Notes: generated from the sequence alone by a model not told the origin. Shown: positions 26,557-36,565, counted from the first letter of the stretch. The stretch: 51,484 nucleotides of DNA from Prolixibacteraceae bacterium (GCA_027858715.1 JAQICD010000093.1:1-51484), one strand, 5' to 3'. Program-made: numbers and translations.

Positions 26557-26592
26557 AAAGAGAGACTGTTCCAAAAGGGCAGTCTCTTTTTG
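26557..26592. terminator. Bidirectional hairpin terminator
   Basis: GAGACTG and CAGTCTC arms, extended by A/T pairs, lie around a short loop, with A-rich sequence on one side and T-rich on the other. It lies between the convergent S9 peptidase and fabI genes and can serve both. Confidence 0.75.
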
Positions 26593-26623
26593 TTTGTTTA
26601 TGATCAATATGTTTAAAAACCCA

Positions 26624-27469
26624 TTAATCAAACGGATGTTCTTCATCGTAAATAAAGCTTTTATTGTATTGCTGCATGGCCTGCAGGCTCATACCCATAT
26701 TTGAAAATCCACCATCGTGGAAAAGATTTTGCATCGTAACTTTTCGCGTGAAATCCGAGAACAGTGTCAGGCAGTATTCGGCACATTCGTCGGCCGAAGC
26801 ATTGCCCAGTGGCGACATCCGCTCAGAAAAGTCTAAAAGGTGATCGAATCCTTTTACACCCAGGCCTGCTGTTGTTGGGGTGGGCGACTGCGAAATAGTG
26901 TTGATACGAACATTTTTTTCCCGACCGTAAATGTAGCCAAAACTACGCGCTATCGATTCGAGCAACGATTTGGCATCGGCCATGTCGTTGTATCCATAGA
27001 ATGTACGCTGAGCAGCAACGTAGCTTAGCCCGAGTATTGACCCCCAGTTGTTTATGGCATCGTTTTTTCGTGCGGTTTGTATCACTTTATGAAACGATAT
27101 TGCTGAAACATCCAGTGTTTTATCCAGGTAGTTGTAGTCAAGGTCGCTGTAGTGACGCCCTTTTCGAACATTTGGTGACATTCCAATTGAGTGTAGAATG
27201 AAATCGAATTTACCACCAAAATACTCCATAGATTCTTTCATCAATGCATCCAGTTCTTCTATATTGGTTGCATCGGCTGAAACCACAATGGTGTTTAATT
27301 TTTTTGCTAGTTTGGCTGTTTCTCCCATCCTGAGAGCCATAGCCGTGTTGCTTAATACTATTTTAGCCCCTTGATCTGCTGCTTTTTCAGCAACTTTCCA
27401 GGCAATCGACGACTCGTTTAATGCGCCGAATATAAGTCCTTTTTTTCCTTCTAATAAATTACAACTCAT
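26624..27469 (-). CDS. fabI: Enoyl-[acyl-carrier-protein] reductase (NADH)
   Basis: Last reduction step of each fatty-acid elongation cycle. 281 residues, short-chain dehydrogenase fold. The N-terminal GALNESSIAW segment is the FabI form of the dinucleotide-binding loop. The catalytic residues are Tyr160 and Lys167 in YNDMADAK (Y-x6-K), with Tyr150 as the second tyrosine. SQSPTPTTAG and HDGGFSNMG near the end fit the family. It is slightly longer than Escherichia coli FabI, as I recall for Bacteroidetes. It stands alone. Confidence 0.95.
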   Translation of the reverse strand: MSCNLLEGKKGLIFGALNESSIAWKVAEKAADQGAKIVLSNTAMALRMGETAKLAKKLNTIVVSADATNIEELDALMKESMEYFGGKFDFILHSIGMSPNVRKGRHYSDLDYNYLDKTLDVSAISFHKVIQTARKNDAINNWGSILGLSYVAAQRTFYGYNDMADAKSLLESIARSFGYIYGREKNVRINTISQSPTPTTAGLGVKGFDHLLDFSERMSPLGNASADECAEYCLTLFSDFTRKVTMQNLFHDGGFSNMGMSLQAMQQYNKSFIYDEEHPFD

Positions 27470-27903
27470 CTATTTGAAATTTCGTTTTAAACCTTTTATG
27501 AAAAATTATCTCATTAAGGTAATTAACGTCGAAAATAGAACCAAGGTTTGAAATGGTCACGATTTAACGTCAAAATTTATTAACTGTCTTATTATTCAAT
27601 TGAGGAATATTTAGTTAAGTGTCAAATATTCAGCTAATAGTGTCGATTCGAATTATATGTTGTAAAACATCGATTGTTCAACTTGCAGGGGCGTAAGTTC
27701 GAAAAACTATGCTGAAGTTTAGGGTTTTTATGCTTCGGGATAAAAAAAACAAGAGAACCACAGAGGAAAAAAATTAAAATGGCCTTGCATAAGCTTGGTA
27801 GCGAATTGTTATCGATAAAGTTGTAAGGTTTGATAGGATCAATTAATAATTCGGGAAATAAACCTATAATAAGCTTCAAGAATCAAATTGAAACATTATT
27901 TGA

Positions 27904-27922
27904 TATGCCACTTCGTGGCATA
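27904..27922. repeat. Short perfect hairpin, REP-like
   Basis: TATGCCAC and GTGGCATA, 8-bp arms around a 3-nt loop TTC. No T-tract follows, so it is not a standard terminator. Such compact GC-containing hairpins occur as dispersed extragenic palindromes, but only one copy is in this window. Confidence 0.4.
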
Positions 27923-27958
27923 AATGAGTATTTGATTGTGTGTTGGTTCGAATAAGCA

Positions 27959-27993
27959 AAAGAGGCTGTCTGATTATTTCAGACAGCCTCTTT
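27959..27993 (-). terminator. tpiA terminator hairpin
   Basis: AAAGAGGCTGTCTGA and its exact complement TCAGACAGCCTCTTT form a 15-bp stem around a 5-nt loop. Read on the minus strand it ends in TTTT. It lies about 100 nt after the tpiA stop. Confidence 0.75.
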
Positions 27994-28095
27994 GGTAAGG
28001 TGAGTTAAAGGTTTTAAATAAATTTATAAGTTAAAAAATCGCATTTGAGTTCGATAAAAAACCTCAAACGACTATTGCAAGTTATAAATAAAAAA

Positions 28096-28854
28096 TTAGT
28101 AAGCGTTAATAATTTGAATAAAATCGTCGGCTTTTAATGAAGCACCACCAATTAAACCACCGTCAACGTCGGGGTTGGCAAACAGTTCGTTTGCATTCTT
28201 GGGGTTACAGCTTCCACCGTACAAAATTGATGTGTTGTTGGCAACTTCTTCGCCAAACTGATCTGCAATTGAATCGCGAATGTCTTTGTGCATTTCCTGT
28301 GCCTGCTCTGTAGTGGCAGTTTTCCCTGTTCCTATAGCCCATATTGGTTCGTAAGCTACAATGATTTTACCAAATTCGTCGGCGCTCAAATTAAAGATGG
28401 TTTCTTTTAGCTGTTTGATAACATATTCTTTTTGATTGCCTGCTTCGCGAATTTCGAGTGGCTCGCCACAGCAATAAATAGGTGTAAGGCCATTTTCGAG
28501 AGACAGTGCAAGTTTCTTGTTTAATGTCTCGCTGGTTTCACCATAGTATTCACGACGTTCGCTATGTCCTAAAATTACATATTCGGCACCGGTCGATTTA
28601 ATCATGGCAGCCGATACCTCACCGGTAAAAGCGCCTTTTGCTTCGGCGGCGCAGTTTTGAGCTGAAACGCCAATGCGCTTTGTGTCAACATTTTCAATTG
28701 CCTTGGTAATGTGTGTAAATGGAGTTCCAAGTACCACAACTACATCGTCAGCACCTTTTTCGTTAACTACATTGTTTACTGCTTTTGCCAGGTCAACACC
28801 TTCCTGAAGGGTTGTATTACATTTCCAGTTTCCGGCTACAACTTTTTTTCTCAT
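28096..28854 (-). CDS. tpiA: Triosephosphate isomerase
   Basis: Interconverts dihydroxyacetone phosphate and glyceraldehyde 3-phosphate in glycolysis. 252 residues with the full catalytic set: Lys11 in NWKCN, His97 in LGHSERR and Glu169 in [11 protein letters not shown]. The phosphate-binding end [10 protein letters not shown] is also present. The gene is monocistronic, with a -7 element about 130 nt upstream and a strong hairpin downstream. Confidence 0.98.
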   Translation of the reverse strand: MRKKVVAGNWKCNTTLQEGVDLAKAVNNVVNEKGADDVVVVLGTPFTHITKAIENVDTKRIGVSAQNCAAEAKGAFTGEVSAAMIKSTGAEYVILGHSERREYYGETSETLNKKLALSLENGLTPIYCCGEPLEIREAGNQKEYVIKQLKETIFNLSADEFGKIIVAYEPIWAIGTGKTATTEQAQEMHKDIRDSIADQFGEEVANNTSILYGGSCNPKNANELFANPDVDGGLIGGASLKADDFIQIINAY

Positions 28855-28982
28855 ATTACGTTTATTTTATTCTGAATTAAATTTCAACTTTAACAGTTTC
28901 AAGCGGGCTAATCAAATTAAAACTTTTACTAGTCAGGTAACTAACCTGCTTGTGTTCTGTTTCAATTATTTATGAAGTGTCG

Positions 28983-28990
28983 CAAATTTA
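28983..28990 (-). promoter_or_regulatory. Putative tpiA -7 element
   Basis: Read on the minus strand this is TAAATTTG followed by C, an exact TAnnTTTGC match. It would give a leader of about 120 nt. No -33 TTTG at standard spacing was seen. Confidence 0.4.
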
Positions 28991-29058
28991 TGAATTTTGC
29001 TTGAAATAGGAAGTAATCTTGCTATTTTTACCCATGGGTTAATGTAGATGTAATAAGG

Positions 29059-29235
29059 ATGAAGAAAAAATTATCGATAGTTGCAGCAATTTTGGTGTTT
29101 TTTGGTTTTGGTATGATACATGGAGGTACAGCCGTGATAGAAAAAACGGGTAGTGCACTTATTGGAGTAGGTGCCTTGTATTTTCTTGTAATTTTGTTTT
29201 TATCGATTAGAAAAGACAACGCTAAAGAAAGTTAA
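29059..29235 (+). CDS. Small two-helix membrane protein
   Basis: A 58-residue frame starting MKKKLSIVAAILVFFGFGMI, with a second hydrophobic segment (SALIGVGALYFLVILFLSI) and a charged tail (RKDNAKES). The Lys-rich start, two clean membrane segments and position in an otherwise empty gap make it a credible small protein. It ends 9 nt before the convergent UPF0316 stop. Function unknown. Confidence 0.6.
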   Translation: MKKKLSIVAAILVFFGFGMIHGGTAVIEKTGSALIGVGALYFLVILFLSIRKDNAKES

Positions 29236-29244
29236 CTTGTTCGG

Positions 29245-29808
29245 CTATTTTCCTTTTCGTAATCGTCTTTTCGGATTATAAATCGATTCAACACCACGGT
29301 TCACAAATCGTACATCTTCAACAGAGTAAAATGCGTTTGGGTTGTATTGTCTGATTAGCTTTATCACGGTTGGAATGTCTGTTCTATTTATTATGCTGTA
29401 GATAATACTGACTTTGCCATTTGCGCCGCTTGCTTCGTGGTGTGTAATGCCATATCCTTTTGATTTTAGTTTGGCAATTAAATCGTTTGCAGCTTTAGCT
29501 GTAATTATTTGAATGCGAACAACACCCATCGCCATTTTATCTTCAATAATAAGGCCGAGATACGTTCCTGCCGCAAAACCGGCGGCGTATGAGAAGATAT
29601 TCACCCAGTTATCGAGGTTTTGCATTATCTCGCCAATGGCGATTATCCAAATCAGTATTTCAACAAAGCCCAAAAGCGGGGCAATGGTTTTATTTCCTTT
29701 CGAAACAAAAACAATACGTATGGTGCCAATTCCCACATCTAATATTCGTGCTATAAATATGAGAATAGGCAAAACAACGTAGTTGAATAATTCAGTATCA
29801 GGCAGCAT
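29245..29808 (-). CDS. UPF0316 / DUF2179 family membrane protein
   Basis: 187 residues. The first about 85 residues hold three hydrophobic segments with the family phrases ARILDVGIGTIRIVFVSKGNK and YAAGFAAGTYLG; the remainder is a cytoplasmic DUF2179-like domain (GYGITHHEASGANGKVSIIY, VEDVRFVNRGV). The family is widespread and its function is unknown to me. It stands alone. Confidence 0.88.
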   Translation of the reverse strand: MLPDTELFNYVVLPILIFIARILDVGIGTIRIVFVSKGNKTIAPLLGFVEILIWIIAIGEIMQNLDNWVNIFSYAAGFAAGTYLGLIIEDKMAMGVVRIQIITAKAANDLIAKLKSKGYGITHHEASGANGKVSIIYSIINRTDIPTVIKLIRQYNPNAFYSVEDVRFVNRGVESIYNPKRRLRKGK

Positions 29809-29923
29809 GTTTTTATTTATTAAAGATGCAAATTAATACAATAAAAAAGTCCCATTGAAATTATTAACGGAACATTTTTCAGATTTATCGATATAGATAA
29901 ATAATGGTTTGTTTTTGTTGATG

Positions 29924-32359
29924 TTACATCTTTACAACAACCTGATGTGTTTGTCCATCTTCAAAAGTGGGTAAAATATTGCCGGTTATTGGTTTGTCAT
30001 CAACGGTAATACTGGTTATTTTGCTGTTTTTGCGGTTTCTGTTTTCAACTTTTATCGTGTAAGTTGCATTTCTGAATTTACGGGTAACTTCAAACCCCTT
30101 CCATTCGTTAGATATGCAGGGCGATATTTCCAACCCGTCGTACTGCGGTTTGATACCCAGTATATACTGACTGATGGTGTAGAAATTCCATGCAGCCGTG
30201 CCGGTTAGCCACGAATTTTTGGCTTCACCGGGTTTGAAGGCGTCTTTTCCTGCAATCATTTGCGAATATACATAAGGCTCGGTGCGGTGTAATTCGCTGT
30301 TTTCTTCGAGGTATGAAGGGCATATTTTGCGGAAATATTCCCATGCCTGATCGCCTCGTCCGATTTCCGTTTCGCCAATCATAATCCATGGATTGTTGTG
30401 GCAGAAGATTCCTCCATTTTCTTTATATCCCTGCGGGTAGCTCGATATCTCGCCATATTCGATATGATATTTTGTAAATGGCGGGTTGTTTAACACTATG
30501 CCGTATTCGCAATCGAGGTGTTTTTTTACCGAATCGAGTGCTTTTTGAACCATTCCTTCTTCTTTTCCAATTCCGGCCATGGTACACCATCCGTTCGATT
30601 CGATAAAAATCTTTCCTTCTTCATTTTCTTTACTGCCGATTTTATTGCCGTAATAATCGTAGGCGCGTAAGAACCAATCACCGTCCCATCCGTGCTTTTT
30701 CACAGCTTCAGTCATTTGGGTTACGTGCTTTTGTGCCCGCGAGGCTTCGTTTGTTTGCCCCAGCTTCTTGCATAACTCTACATATTCTTGTCCGTAAATT
30801 ACAAACAGTCCGGCAATCATAAGCGATTCGGCTTTTGAGCCTTCAGTTTTGTTTTCTGTCGTCTGAAATGATTCGTTGGGATCGTTTGAAAAACAGTTGA
30901 GGTTCAAACAGTCGTTCCAGTCGGCGCGACCTATAAGTGGTAGCCCGTGAGGCCCTAGGTTGTTTATCACATGGTCGAACGACACGGTAAGATGGTCGAA
31001 CAGTGAGCGGGCAATGCTGGTGTCGTTATCGAAGGGTACAAGCTCGTCGAGTATGCTAAAGTCGCCGGTTTCCTTGATGTAGCTTACTGTTCCGAGTATG
31101 AGCCACATCGGGTCGTCGTTAAAGCCACCGCCTATGTCGTTATTGCCGCGCTTGGTCAGTGGCTGGTACTGATGGTAGCAACCTCCGTCGGGAAATTGAG
31201 TCGAAGCGATGTCGATAATGCGTTCGCGGGCGCGTTCGGGTATCTGGTGTACAAAACCAATGAGATCCTGGTTCGAATCGCGGAATCCCATTCCCCGTCC
31301 AATTCCACTTTCGAAGAATGATGCTGAACGTGAAAAATTAAATGTTATCATGCATTGGTACTGATTCCAGATGTTTACCATCCTGTCGAGCTTTACTTCG
31401 CCCGACTTCAGTGTGTAAACGCTCAAAAGTTCGTCCCAGTATGCGTGTAATTCATCCAGGGCAGCATCAACTTTTTCGGATGTATTAAAGCGAGTTATTG
31501 TAGCTTTTGCTTTTTCTTTATTGATAATGTTTTTTGCTTCCCATTTTTCATTGTCATCGTTTTCGACATAACCTAAAACGAACACAAAATCTTTAGATTC
31601 TCCGGGATTTAATTCAATTTCGATGTAATGTGATGCAATGGGCGACCAGCCGTGAGCTTCGCTCATTCGGGGCTTGCCTTCGAGCACCGCATCGGGTTCG
31701 TGAAAGCCGTTGTACAAACCGAAAAACGATTCGCGGTCGGTGTCGTATCCATCGATGGGGGTATTTACTGAATAGTATGCGTAATGATTACGCCTTTCTT
31801 TGTATTCGGTTTTGTGATACAATACCGAGCCTTCAATTTCGACTTCTCCGGTAGAAAAATTACGCTGAAAGTTTTCCATATCGGTGGCTGCATTCCATAA
31901 TGCCCATTCGGCAAACGAAAACAGTTTTATTTTTTTGGTTTTTTCGGTATTGTTCGAGAGGGTAACTTTCTGTATCTCGGCCCATGTTTTAAGCGGAACA
32001 AAAAATAATGTTTTCACGTTTAGTCCGTCTTTTTCACCTTCGATAGTGGTGTAGTTCATTCCGTGCCGGCACTCGTATTTGTCGAGTGGGGTTTTCATTG
32101 GTTTCCAGCCCGGCGACCAGATTGTTTCTCCATCTTTTATATAGAAATATCGCCCACCTGCATCGGTTGGTACATTGTTATAGCGGTAGCGTGTAATGCG
32201 TCTGAATTTGGCATCTTTATAAAAAGAATAGCCACCGGCAGTATTCGAAATAAGAGAGAAAAAGTCTTCGTTACCGAGGTAATTTATCCATGGATAGGGT
32301 GTTTGCGGGTTTGTAATCACATACTCCCTGTTTGCATCGTCGAAAAACCCAAATTTCAT
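29924..32359 (-). CDS. GH94 cellobiose phosphorylase
   Basis: Phosphorolysis of cellobiose to glucose 1-phosphate and glucose in the cytoplasm. 811 residues, the usual cellobiose phosphorylase length, with no signal peptide. Motifs include [12 protein letters not shown] at the N-terminus, [15 protein letters not shown] and [14 protein letters not shown] in the barrel, and [10 protein letters not shown], which holds the catalytic acid region (Asp480/Asp483). GH94 also includes cellodextrin, chitobiose and laminaribiose phosphorylases; length and N-terminus favour cellobiose. It is the last gene of a leftward operon after a Nudix-like regulator and a GPH symporter (38-nt gap). Confidence 0.92.
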   Translation of the reverse strand: MKFGFFDDANREYVITNPQTPYPWINYLGNEDFFSLISNTAGGYSFYKDAKFRRITRYRYNNVPTDAGGRYFYIKDGETIWSPGWKPMKTPLDKYECRHGMNYTTIEGEKDGLNVKTLFFVPLKTWAEIQKVTLSNNTEKTKKIKLFSFAEWALWNAATDMENFQRNFSTGEVEIEGSVLYHKTEYKERRNHYAYYSVNTPIDGYDTDRESFFGLYNGFHEPDAVLEGKPRMSEAHGWSPIASHYIEIELNPGESKDFVFVLGYVENDDNEKWEAKNIINKEKAKATITRFNTSEKVDAALDELHAYWDELLSVYTLKSGEVKLDRMVNIWNQYQCMITFNFSRSASFFESGIGRGMGFRDSNQDLIGFVHQIPERARERIIDIASTQFPDGGCYHQYQPLTKRGNNDIGGGFNDDPMWLILGTVSYIKETGDFSILDELVPFDNDTSIARSLFDHLTVSFDHVINNLGPHGLPLIGRADWNDCLNLNCFSNDPNESFQTTENKTEGSKAESLMIAGLFVIYGQEYVELCKKLGQTNEASRAQKHVTQMTEAVKKHGWDGDWFLRAYDYYGNKIGSKENEEGKIFIESNGWCTMAGIGKEEGMVQKALDSVKKHLDCEYGIVLNNPPFTKYHIEYGEISSYPQGYKENGGIFCHNNPWIMIGETEIGRGDQAWEYFRKICPSYLEENSELHRTEPYVYSQMIAGKDAFKPGEAKNSWLTGTAAWNFYTISQYILGIKPQYDGLEISPCISNEWKGFEVTRKFRNATYTIKVENRNRKNSKITSITVDDKPITGNILPTFEDGQTHQVVVKM

Positions 32360-32397
32360 AATTATCGTTTTAAATTTATTTTGGTGTTACTTGTATC

Positions 32398-34011
32398 TTA
32401 ATCCAGTTCTTTTGCTCTACGCTCGTTTAACTCGGTGGTGATTTTATCGAGTTTATCCTGGTCGAGCGGGTAAAACCACATTAATACAGCGGCTATCATG
32501 GCAATAATTGTTGGTATCCAGCTCATCAGCATAATAATTCCAGGAATTGCCTGCTGAATGGCTATCTGATTTTGTCCGTCGTAGTTAAATGCTGCCAAAA
32601 CAAAACCAATGATGGCACCGGCTATTCCGCCACCAAATTTAGTGGCGAATGAACCGGCCGAGTATATTAAACCTGTAGCCCGGCGACCATTTTTGAATTC
32701 TGAATAATCGGCTGCATCGCCCAACATGGCAAAGAAAAGGGTGGGGAAGATGGCTGCTCCGAATTCGGAAATGATACCAATGGCAAATATACTTAGCGTA
32801 TTATCGGGGCCGCAAAATATAAACAGCGCATTGACAAGCCCTGAGAAAATAAGTGCATATATAAAAAGTTTACGTTTGCCGAGACGCTTGCCAAGCCAGG
32901 CTGTGGCCATGGCACCGGCAATCGAAGCAATCATAAGTGTAACCAGATAAGTACCGGCCATCAACTGATTGTGAAGGTAGTGGGTGAAATAGATCACCAC
33001 AATGCCTTGTTTAATCGAATTGTAAATGTTGAATAATAAACCGATTAAGAGCAAAATAATCCAGGGTTTGTTCTTTACCAGGTCTTTCAAATCTTTTCCC
33101 AGGTTCGATTTTTGGGTCTTAGGAGGTTTTACACGTTCTTTTGTTGTGTAAAATGTAACTATCAGTGCAAGTGCCAGTACAATCGACATCAGGTAAATCG
33201 ATTTGCTATAACCTTGTTTCTGGTCAACAATAAATATATTGCCCCGGTTAATTTCAGGCTCTCCTTCAACAACGAAAGTGTAATCCTTGTTGGCTTCCAT
33301 CGAAAAACTTTTGCCTTTGGTGGGTACGTTCAAACTGTCGGGAATATTTACATCTGCCCATATAAAGGTTGCCACTTCGTCTTTTGTCTTAATATTTACG
33401 TTTTCAACATTTTTTGAAGTCGATACGGTAACTTCAAAACGTTGGTCGGCCTGCTTTTCTATGTCGATGGTTGGATTGATATTGCCAAAGTAGGCAACCA
33501 GTACAAGCAATGCGCCCTGCACAAGCATTCCGCCGGCAAAAGCACCGACCATACGGTAAGATCCAATGCTTGTTCGTTCTTTGTCGTTACCGGTCATTAC
33601 AGCCATTAAGGCACCGTAGGGAATGTTATTGGCAGTGTAAACCAGGGTGAAAATGATGTAGGTTGTGTAGGCGTAAACAATTTTGCCGGTCTGGCTAAGG
33701 TCGGGGCTGGTAAAAAGCAACGAGAGCATTCCGGCAAGTGGTATGGCTGTCCATAAAATCCAGGGGCGGAATTTTCCCCACCGGGTATTGGTTCTGTCGC
33801 CTATTATTCCCATCACAATATCGCTGATGCCATCGCTCGAACGTGCAATAAGCATTAATAAGCCTACTGCGGCCGGATTAATTCCAAATACATCGGTGTA
33901 AAATACAAATAGAAAAGTTGCTACTCCGCGCCAGGCAATGTTTGCAGCGCCATCGCCCAAAGCATAACCAATTTTTTCGGTTATCTTAAGTTTTTGCTTG
34001 CTAAGGCTCAT
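32398..34011 (-). CDS. GPH-family symporter with extra loop domain
   Basis: Probable cellobiose:cation symporter, 537 residues. The signature EKIGYALGDGAANIAW and GIIGDRTNTRWGKFRPWILW match the GPH family and the paralogue at 16.6 kb. The difference is an insertion of about 90 residues (about 180-270) between the fifth and sixth helices. It is hydrophilic and beta-rich in appearance (RFEVTVSTSKNVENVNIKTK, ANKDYTFVVEGEPEINRG), and by MFS topology it faces the periplasm. It lies between the regulator gene (35-nt gap) and the phosphorylase gene. Substrate is inferred from the operon. Confidence 0.88.
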   Translation of the reverse strand: MSLSKQKLKITEKIGYALGDGAANIAWRGVATFLFVFYTDVFGINPAAVGLLMLIARSSDGISDIVMGIIGDRTNTRWGKFRPWILWTAIPLAGMLSLLFTSPDLSQTGKIVYAYTTYIIFTLVYTANNIPYGALMAVMTGNDKERTSIGSYRMVGAFAGGMLVQGALLVLVAYFGNINPTIDIEKQADQRFEVTVSTSKNVENVNIKTKDEVATFIWADVNIPDSLNVPTKGKSFSMEANKDYTFVVEGEPEINRGNIFIVDQKQGYSKSIYLMSIVLALALIVTFYTTKERVKPPKTQKSNLGKDLKDLVKNKPWIILLLIGLLFNIYNSIKQGIVVIYFTHYLHNQLMAGTYLVTLMIASIAGAMATAWLGKRLGKRKLFIYALIFSGLVNALFIFCGPDNTLSIFAIGIISEFGAAIFPTLFFAMLGDAADYSEFKNGRRATGLIYSAGSFATKFGGGIAGAIIGFVLAAFNYDGQNQIAIQQAIPGIIMLMSWIPTIIAMIAAVLMWFYPLDQDKLDKITTELNERRAKELD

Positions 34012-34046
34012 TGTTCGGTTATTGAAAGGTTTGTATAGAATTTGTT

Positions 34047-34781
34047 TTAAACTGAAAAATCGAAACGTTCGGTTTTGGTTTTTTCATAAACTTCGCGACT
34101 GAATATGAATAGTTGTGCGGGTTTATGTTTTACCCCTTTTTGTTTTTCGTCGAGTGGAATAACATATTTCATCTGAAGTACTTTTTTGCGGAAGTTCCGC
34201 CGATCGAATTCTGTACCCAGTATTTCTTCGTACAAACGCTGAAGTTGCGAAATGGTAAACTTTTCGGGTAACAGTTCGAATCCGATAGGTTCTGATCGTA
34301 CCTTATCGCGAAGACGATCAAGTCCTTTCTCGAATATTTTGCGGTGGTCGAAACCCAATTCGGGTAGTTCGTTTACCGGATACCATTTTACATTGCGTTC
34401 TTTTAACGATAAGCTTACCGATGTGCTGTCGATTAACGACAAATAGGCTACTGTAACTACCCTGTCACTAAAGCCTTCGCTTTGGTGTTTTAACCATAGT
34501 TTGTCTTTGGGGTTGTTAAGCCTGTTGGCATTGCCAAAAGTGTGAAATTGTTCGAGAAATACATGGTCTAAACCAGACATGCTCTTTAGTATTCGGGCTG
34601 CTGCATTGTCGATGTTTTCATCTTCAAGTATGTGGTAGCCCACAAGTGTCCAGTCATCGATGAGCACTTTTTTTGATTTTGGTTCTTCCAGCTTTCGTTC
34701 AACCAGTAATACATTTAACTGTTTAAAATCGAAGCCGAAAATTACACAATCGACCGAGATGTTTGAAATTGTTTTAGGCAT
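34047..34781 (-). CDS. Nudix-related transcriptional regulator (NrtR/AraR-like)
   Basis: 244 residues: an N-terminal Nudix-like domain (about 5-145) and a C-terminal winged helix (about 165-235: TISQLQRLYEEILGTEFDRR, KKVLQMKYVIP). The Nudix box region (48-71) has lost the catalytic glutamates (AAARILKSMSG where AAxRELxEEtG is expected), so it should bind a ligand without hydrolysing it. Nudix-related regulators are known to control sugar genes in Bacteroides, for example arabinose use. As first gene of the symporter-GH94 operon it is the likely cellobiose-responsive regulator. A 21-bp palindrome precedes it. Confidence 0.87.
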   Translation of the reverse strand: MPKTISNISVDCVIFGFDFKQLNVLLVERKLEEPKSKKVLIDDWTLVGYHILEDENIDNAAARILKSMSGLDHVFLEQFHTFGNANRLNNPKDKLWLKHQSEGFSDRVVTVAYLSLIDSTSVSLSLKERNVKWYPVNELPELGFDHRKIFEKGLDRLRDKVRSEPIGFELLPEKFTISQLQRLYEEILGTEFDRRNFRKKVLQMKYVIPLDEKQKGVKHKPAQLFIFSREVYEKTKTERFDFSV

Positions 34782-34793
34782 ATCGAATTTGCT

Positions 34794-34814
34794 AATGTGT
34801 AAATATTACGCATT
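34794..34814. promoter_or_regulatory. 21-bp palindrome, candidate operator of the cellobiose operon
   Basis: AATGTGTAA (34794-34802) and TTACGCATT (34806-34814) are complementary except at one position, around the centre ATA. It lies 12 bp upstream of the regulator ATG and directly next to the -7 box (34816-34823), so a bound dimer would block initiation. Length fits a winged-helix dimer; autoregulation by the Nudix-like protein is the simplest reading. Confidence 0.6.
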
Positions 34815-34815
34815 G

Positions 34816-34823
34816 CAAATATA
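34816..34823 (-). promoter_or_regulatory. -7 element of the cellobiose operon
   Basis: On the minus strand TATATTTG followed by C, an exact TAnnTTTGC. No -33 TTTG at the normal distance; the nearest is 26 nt upstream, as might suit an activated or weak promoter. Confidence 0.5.
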
Positions 34824-34928
34824 TGAAAAAAAAGTAGCCGTTGCAGTGTCAAATGTTTTCAATACTGTAATTAAACAACTTTTTGTATGTTTTACAACAT
34901 TTTGATTGTGAGTGAGCTATTGTTATTG

Positions 34929-36506
34929 TTAAAATTCAGAGGTAAAATGGAATCTGATCTCTTTAAAGTCCTGTTGCGCCATTTGTAAAATGAAAGAAGA
35001 ATCGGCCATAAAAACATTTCGTCCCTGCTTATCGGTAGCCATTCGTTGTACTTTACGTTTTTTAAATTCTTCGATTAGTTTTGGATCGTCGCTTTCAATC
35101 CAGCATGCTTTGTGCATTTGTATGGGCTCGAAGCGGCATTTTGCTCCATATTCGTGCTCTAAACGATATTGAATTACTTCGAACTGGAGTTGTCCTACAC
35201 AGCCAATTATTTTTCGGTTATTTAGCTGGCTGGTAAAAAGCTGGGCAACGCCTTCGTCCATAAGCTGGTCGATGCCCTTCTCTAGTTGTTTCGATTTCAT
35301 AGGGTCAGCATTCTCAATGTAGCGGAACATTTCGGGCGAGAAGCTGGGTAACCCTTTGAAGTGTAGATCTTCGCCTTCAGTGAGCGTGTCGCCAATAATG
35401 AAGTTACCTGTGTCGGGTACACCGACAATATCGCCGGGATAAGCCTCGTCAACGGTTTCTTTTTTGGAAGCCATAAAAGCAGTGGGTGCTGATATTCGGA
35501 ATTGCTTGTTCAGCCTGGTGTGCTTGTAAACTTTATTCCGTTCGAATTTGCCCGAGCAGACTTTAACAAAAGCAATGCGGCTGCGGTGATTAGGATCTAT
35601 GTTTGCGTGTATTTTAAAAACAAAGCCGCTAAAAGCTTCTTCATACGGATCGACTGTCCGTTCGGCTGCGGTGCTGGTTCTGGGGGTTGGAGCAATTTTT
35701 ACGAATGAATCGAGCAGTTCTTGAACTCCAAAGTTGTATAATGCACTACCAAAAAATACAGGAGCCAGTTCACCTTTCAGGTAATCTTGTGCATCAAATT
35801 CGGGATATACGCCTTCAATAAGCTCAACATCTTCGCGCAGCGTTTCGGCATCGGCCGGGCTAATCCATCGTTCAAGTTCCTTGTCGTTTAGGTTGTCAAA
35901 GGCAATATTTTTCTCAATAGTCTGAACATTGGGATTGAACAGCTGCAAAGTTGAATTGAAAAGGTTATATACTCCTTTAAAGTCGGGGCCACTGCTAATG
36001 GGCCAGCTAAGTGGGCGTGTCGCGATTTGTAGTTGCTTTTCGATTTCTTCGAGCAGCATAAATGTATCTTCCGACGGACGATCCATTTTGTTGACAAAAA
36101 CAATAACGGGTGTTTTGCGCATACGGCACACACTCATAAGCTTTTCAGTTTGGGGCTCAACTCCCTTTGCGGCGTCAATTACAATAATAACACTGTCAAC
36201 AGCCGTAAGCGTGCGAAAGGTATCTTCCTGAAAATCCTGGTGCCCCGGCGTATCGAGAATATTTACCTTGTAGCCGTCGTAATCAAATCCCATAACAGAA
36301 GTGGCAACCGAAATTCCACGCTGCCGTTCAATTTCCATAAAATCGGAAGTGGCTGTTTTTTTAATCTTGTTGCTTTTTACGGCACCGGCAACATGTATGG
36401 CACCACCAAAAAGCAATAACTTTTCGGTTAATGTTGTTTTGCCGGCATCGGGGTGACTAACAATGGCAAAAGTTTTTCTACGTTCAATTTCACTTCTTAC
36501 ACTCAT
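34929..36506 (-). CDS. prfC: Peptide chain release factor 3
   Basis: A GTPase that recycles class I release factors from the ribosome. 525 residues, normal RF3 length. GTP-binding motifs: SHPDAGKTT (17-25), DTPGHQDF and NKMDRP. An elongation factor G-like domain 2 and an RF3 C-terminal domain ([20 protein letters not shown]) follow. It lies 59 nt after trmD on the same strand and could be co-transcribed with it. Confidence 0.96.
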   Translation of the reverse strand: MSVRSEIERRKTFAIVSHPDAGKTTLTEKLLLFGGAIHVAGAVKSNKIKKTATSDFMEIERQRGISVATSVMGFDYDGYKVNILDTPGHQDFQEDTFRTLTAVDSVIIVIDAAKGVEPQTEKLMSVCRMRKTPVIVFVNKMDRPSEDTFMLLEEIEKQLQIATRPLSWPISSGPDFKGVYNLFNSTLQLFNPNVQTIEKNIAFDNLNDKELERWISPADAETLREDVELIEGVYPEFDAQDYLKGELAPVFFGSALYNFGVQELLDSFVKIAPTPRTSTAAERTVDPYEEAFSGFVFKIHANIDPNHRSRIAFVKVCSGKFERNKVYKHTRLNKQFRISAPTAFMASKKETVDEAYPGDIVGVPDTGNFIIGDTLTEGEDLHFKGLPSFSPEMFRYIENADPMKSKQLEKGIDQLMDEGVAQLFTSQLNNRKIIGCVGQLQFEVIQYRLEHEYGAKCRFEPIQMHKACWIESDDPKLIEEFKKRKVQRMATDKQGRNVFMADSSFILQMAQQDFKEIRFHFTSEF

Positions 36507-36565
36507 GGAATTTCATTTTTAGTGCGCAAAAATAGAGTTTACATTTCAAATGACCCAAAATGCGA

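Larger units (their letters stand above)
27470..28095. other. 626-bp intergenic region without a convincing gene
   Basis: AT-rich sequence between fabI and tpiA, both leftward. The only long frames are an 81-codon minus-strand frame without family features and a 42-codon plus-strand frame ending at about 27955. Neither is persuasive. It does contain a perfect short hairpin (27904-27922) and the tpiA terminator (27959-27993). The section around 27720-27790 has the look of decayed coding or repeat sequence. Confidence 0.6.

Noticed and set aside
27634-27879. 81-codon minus-strand frame
   Set aside because: Composition is not protein-like (long hydrophobic and low-complexity runs from AT-rich DNA), no family features, and no operon context.
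27945-27953. GGTTCGAAT, like a tRNA T-loop
   Set aside because: No matching T-stem, anticodon arm or acceptor stem can be built around it on either strand.
29028-29219. 63-codon minus-strand frame
   Set aside because: Antisense to the more convincing 58-residue membrane protein on the plus strand.
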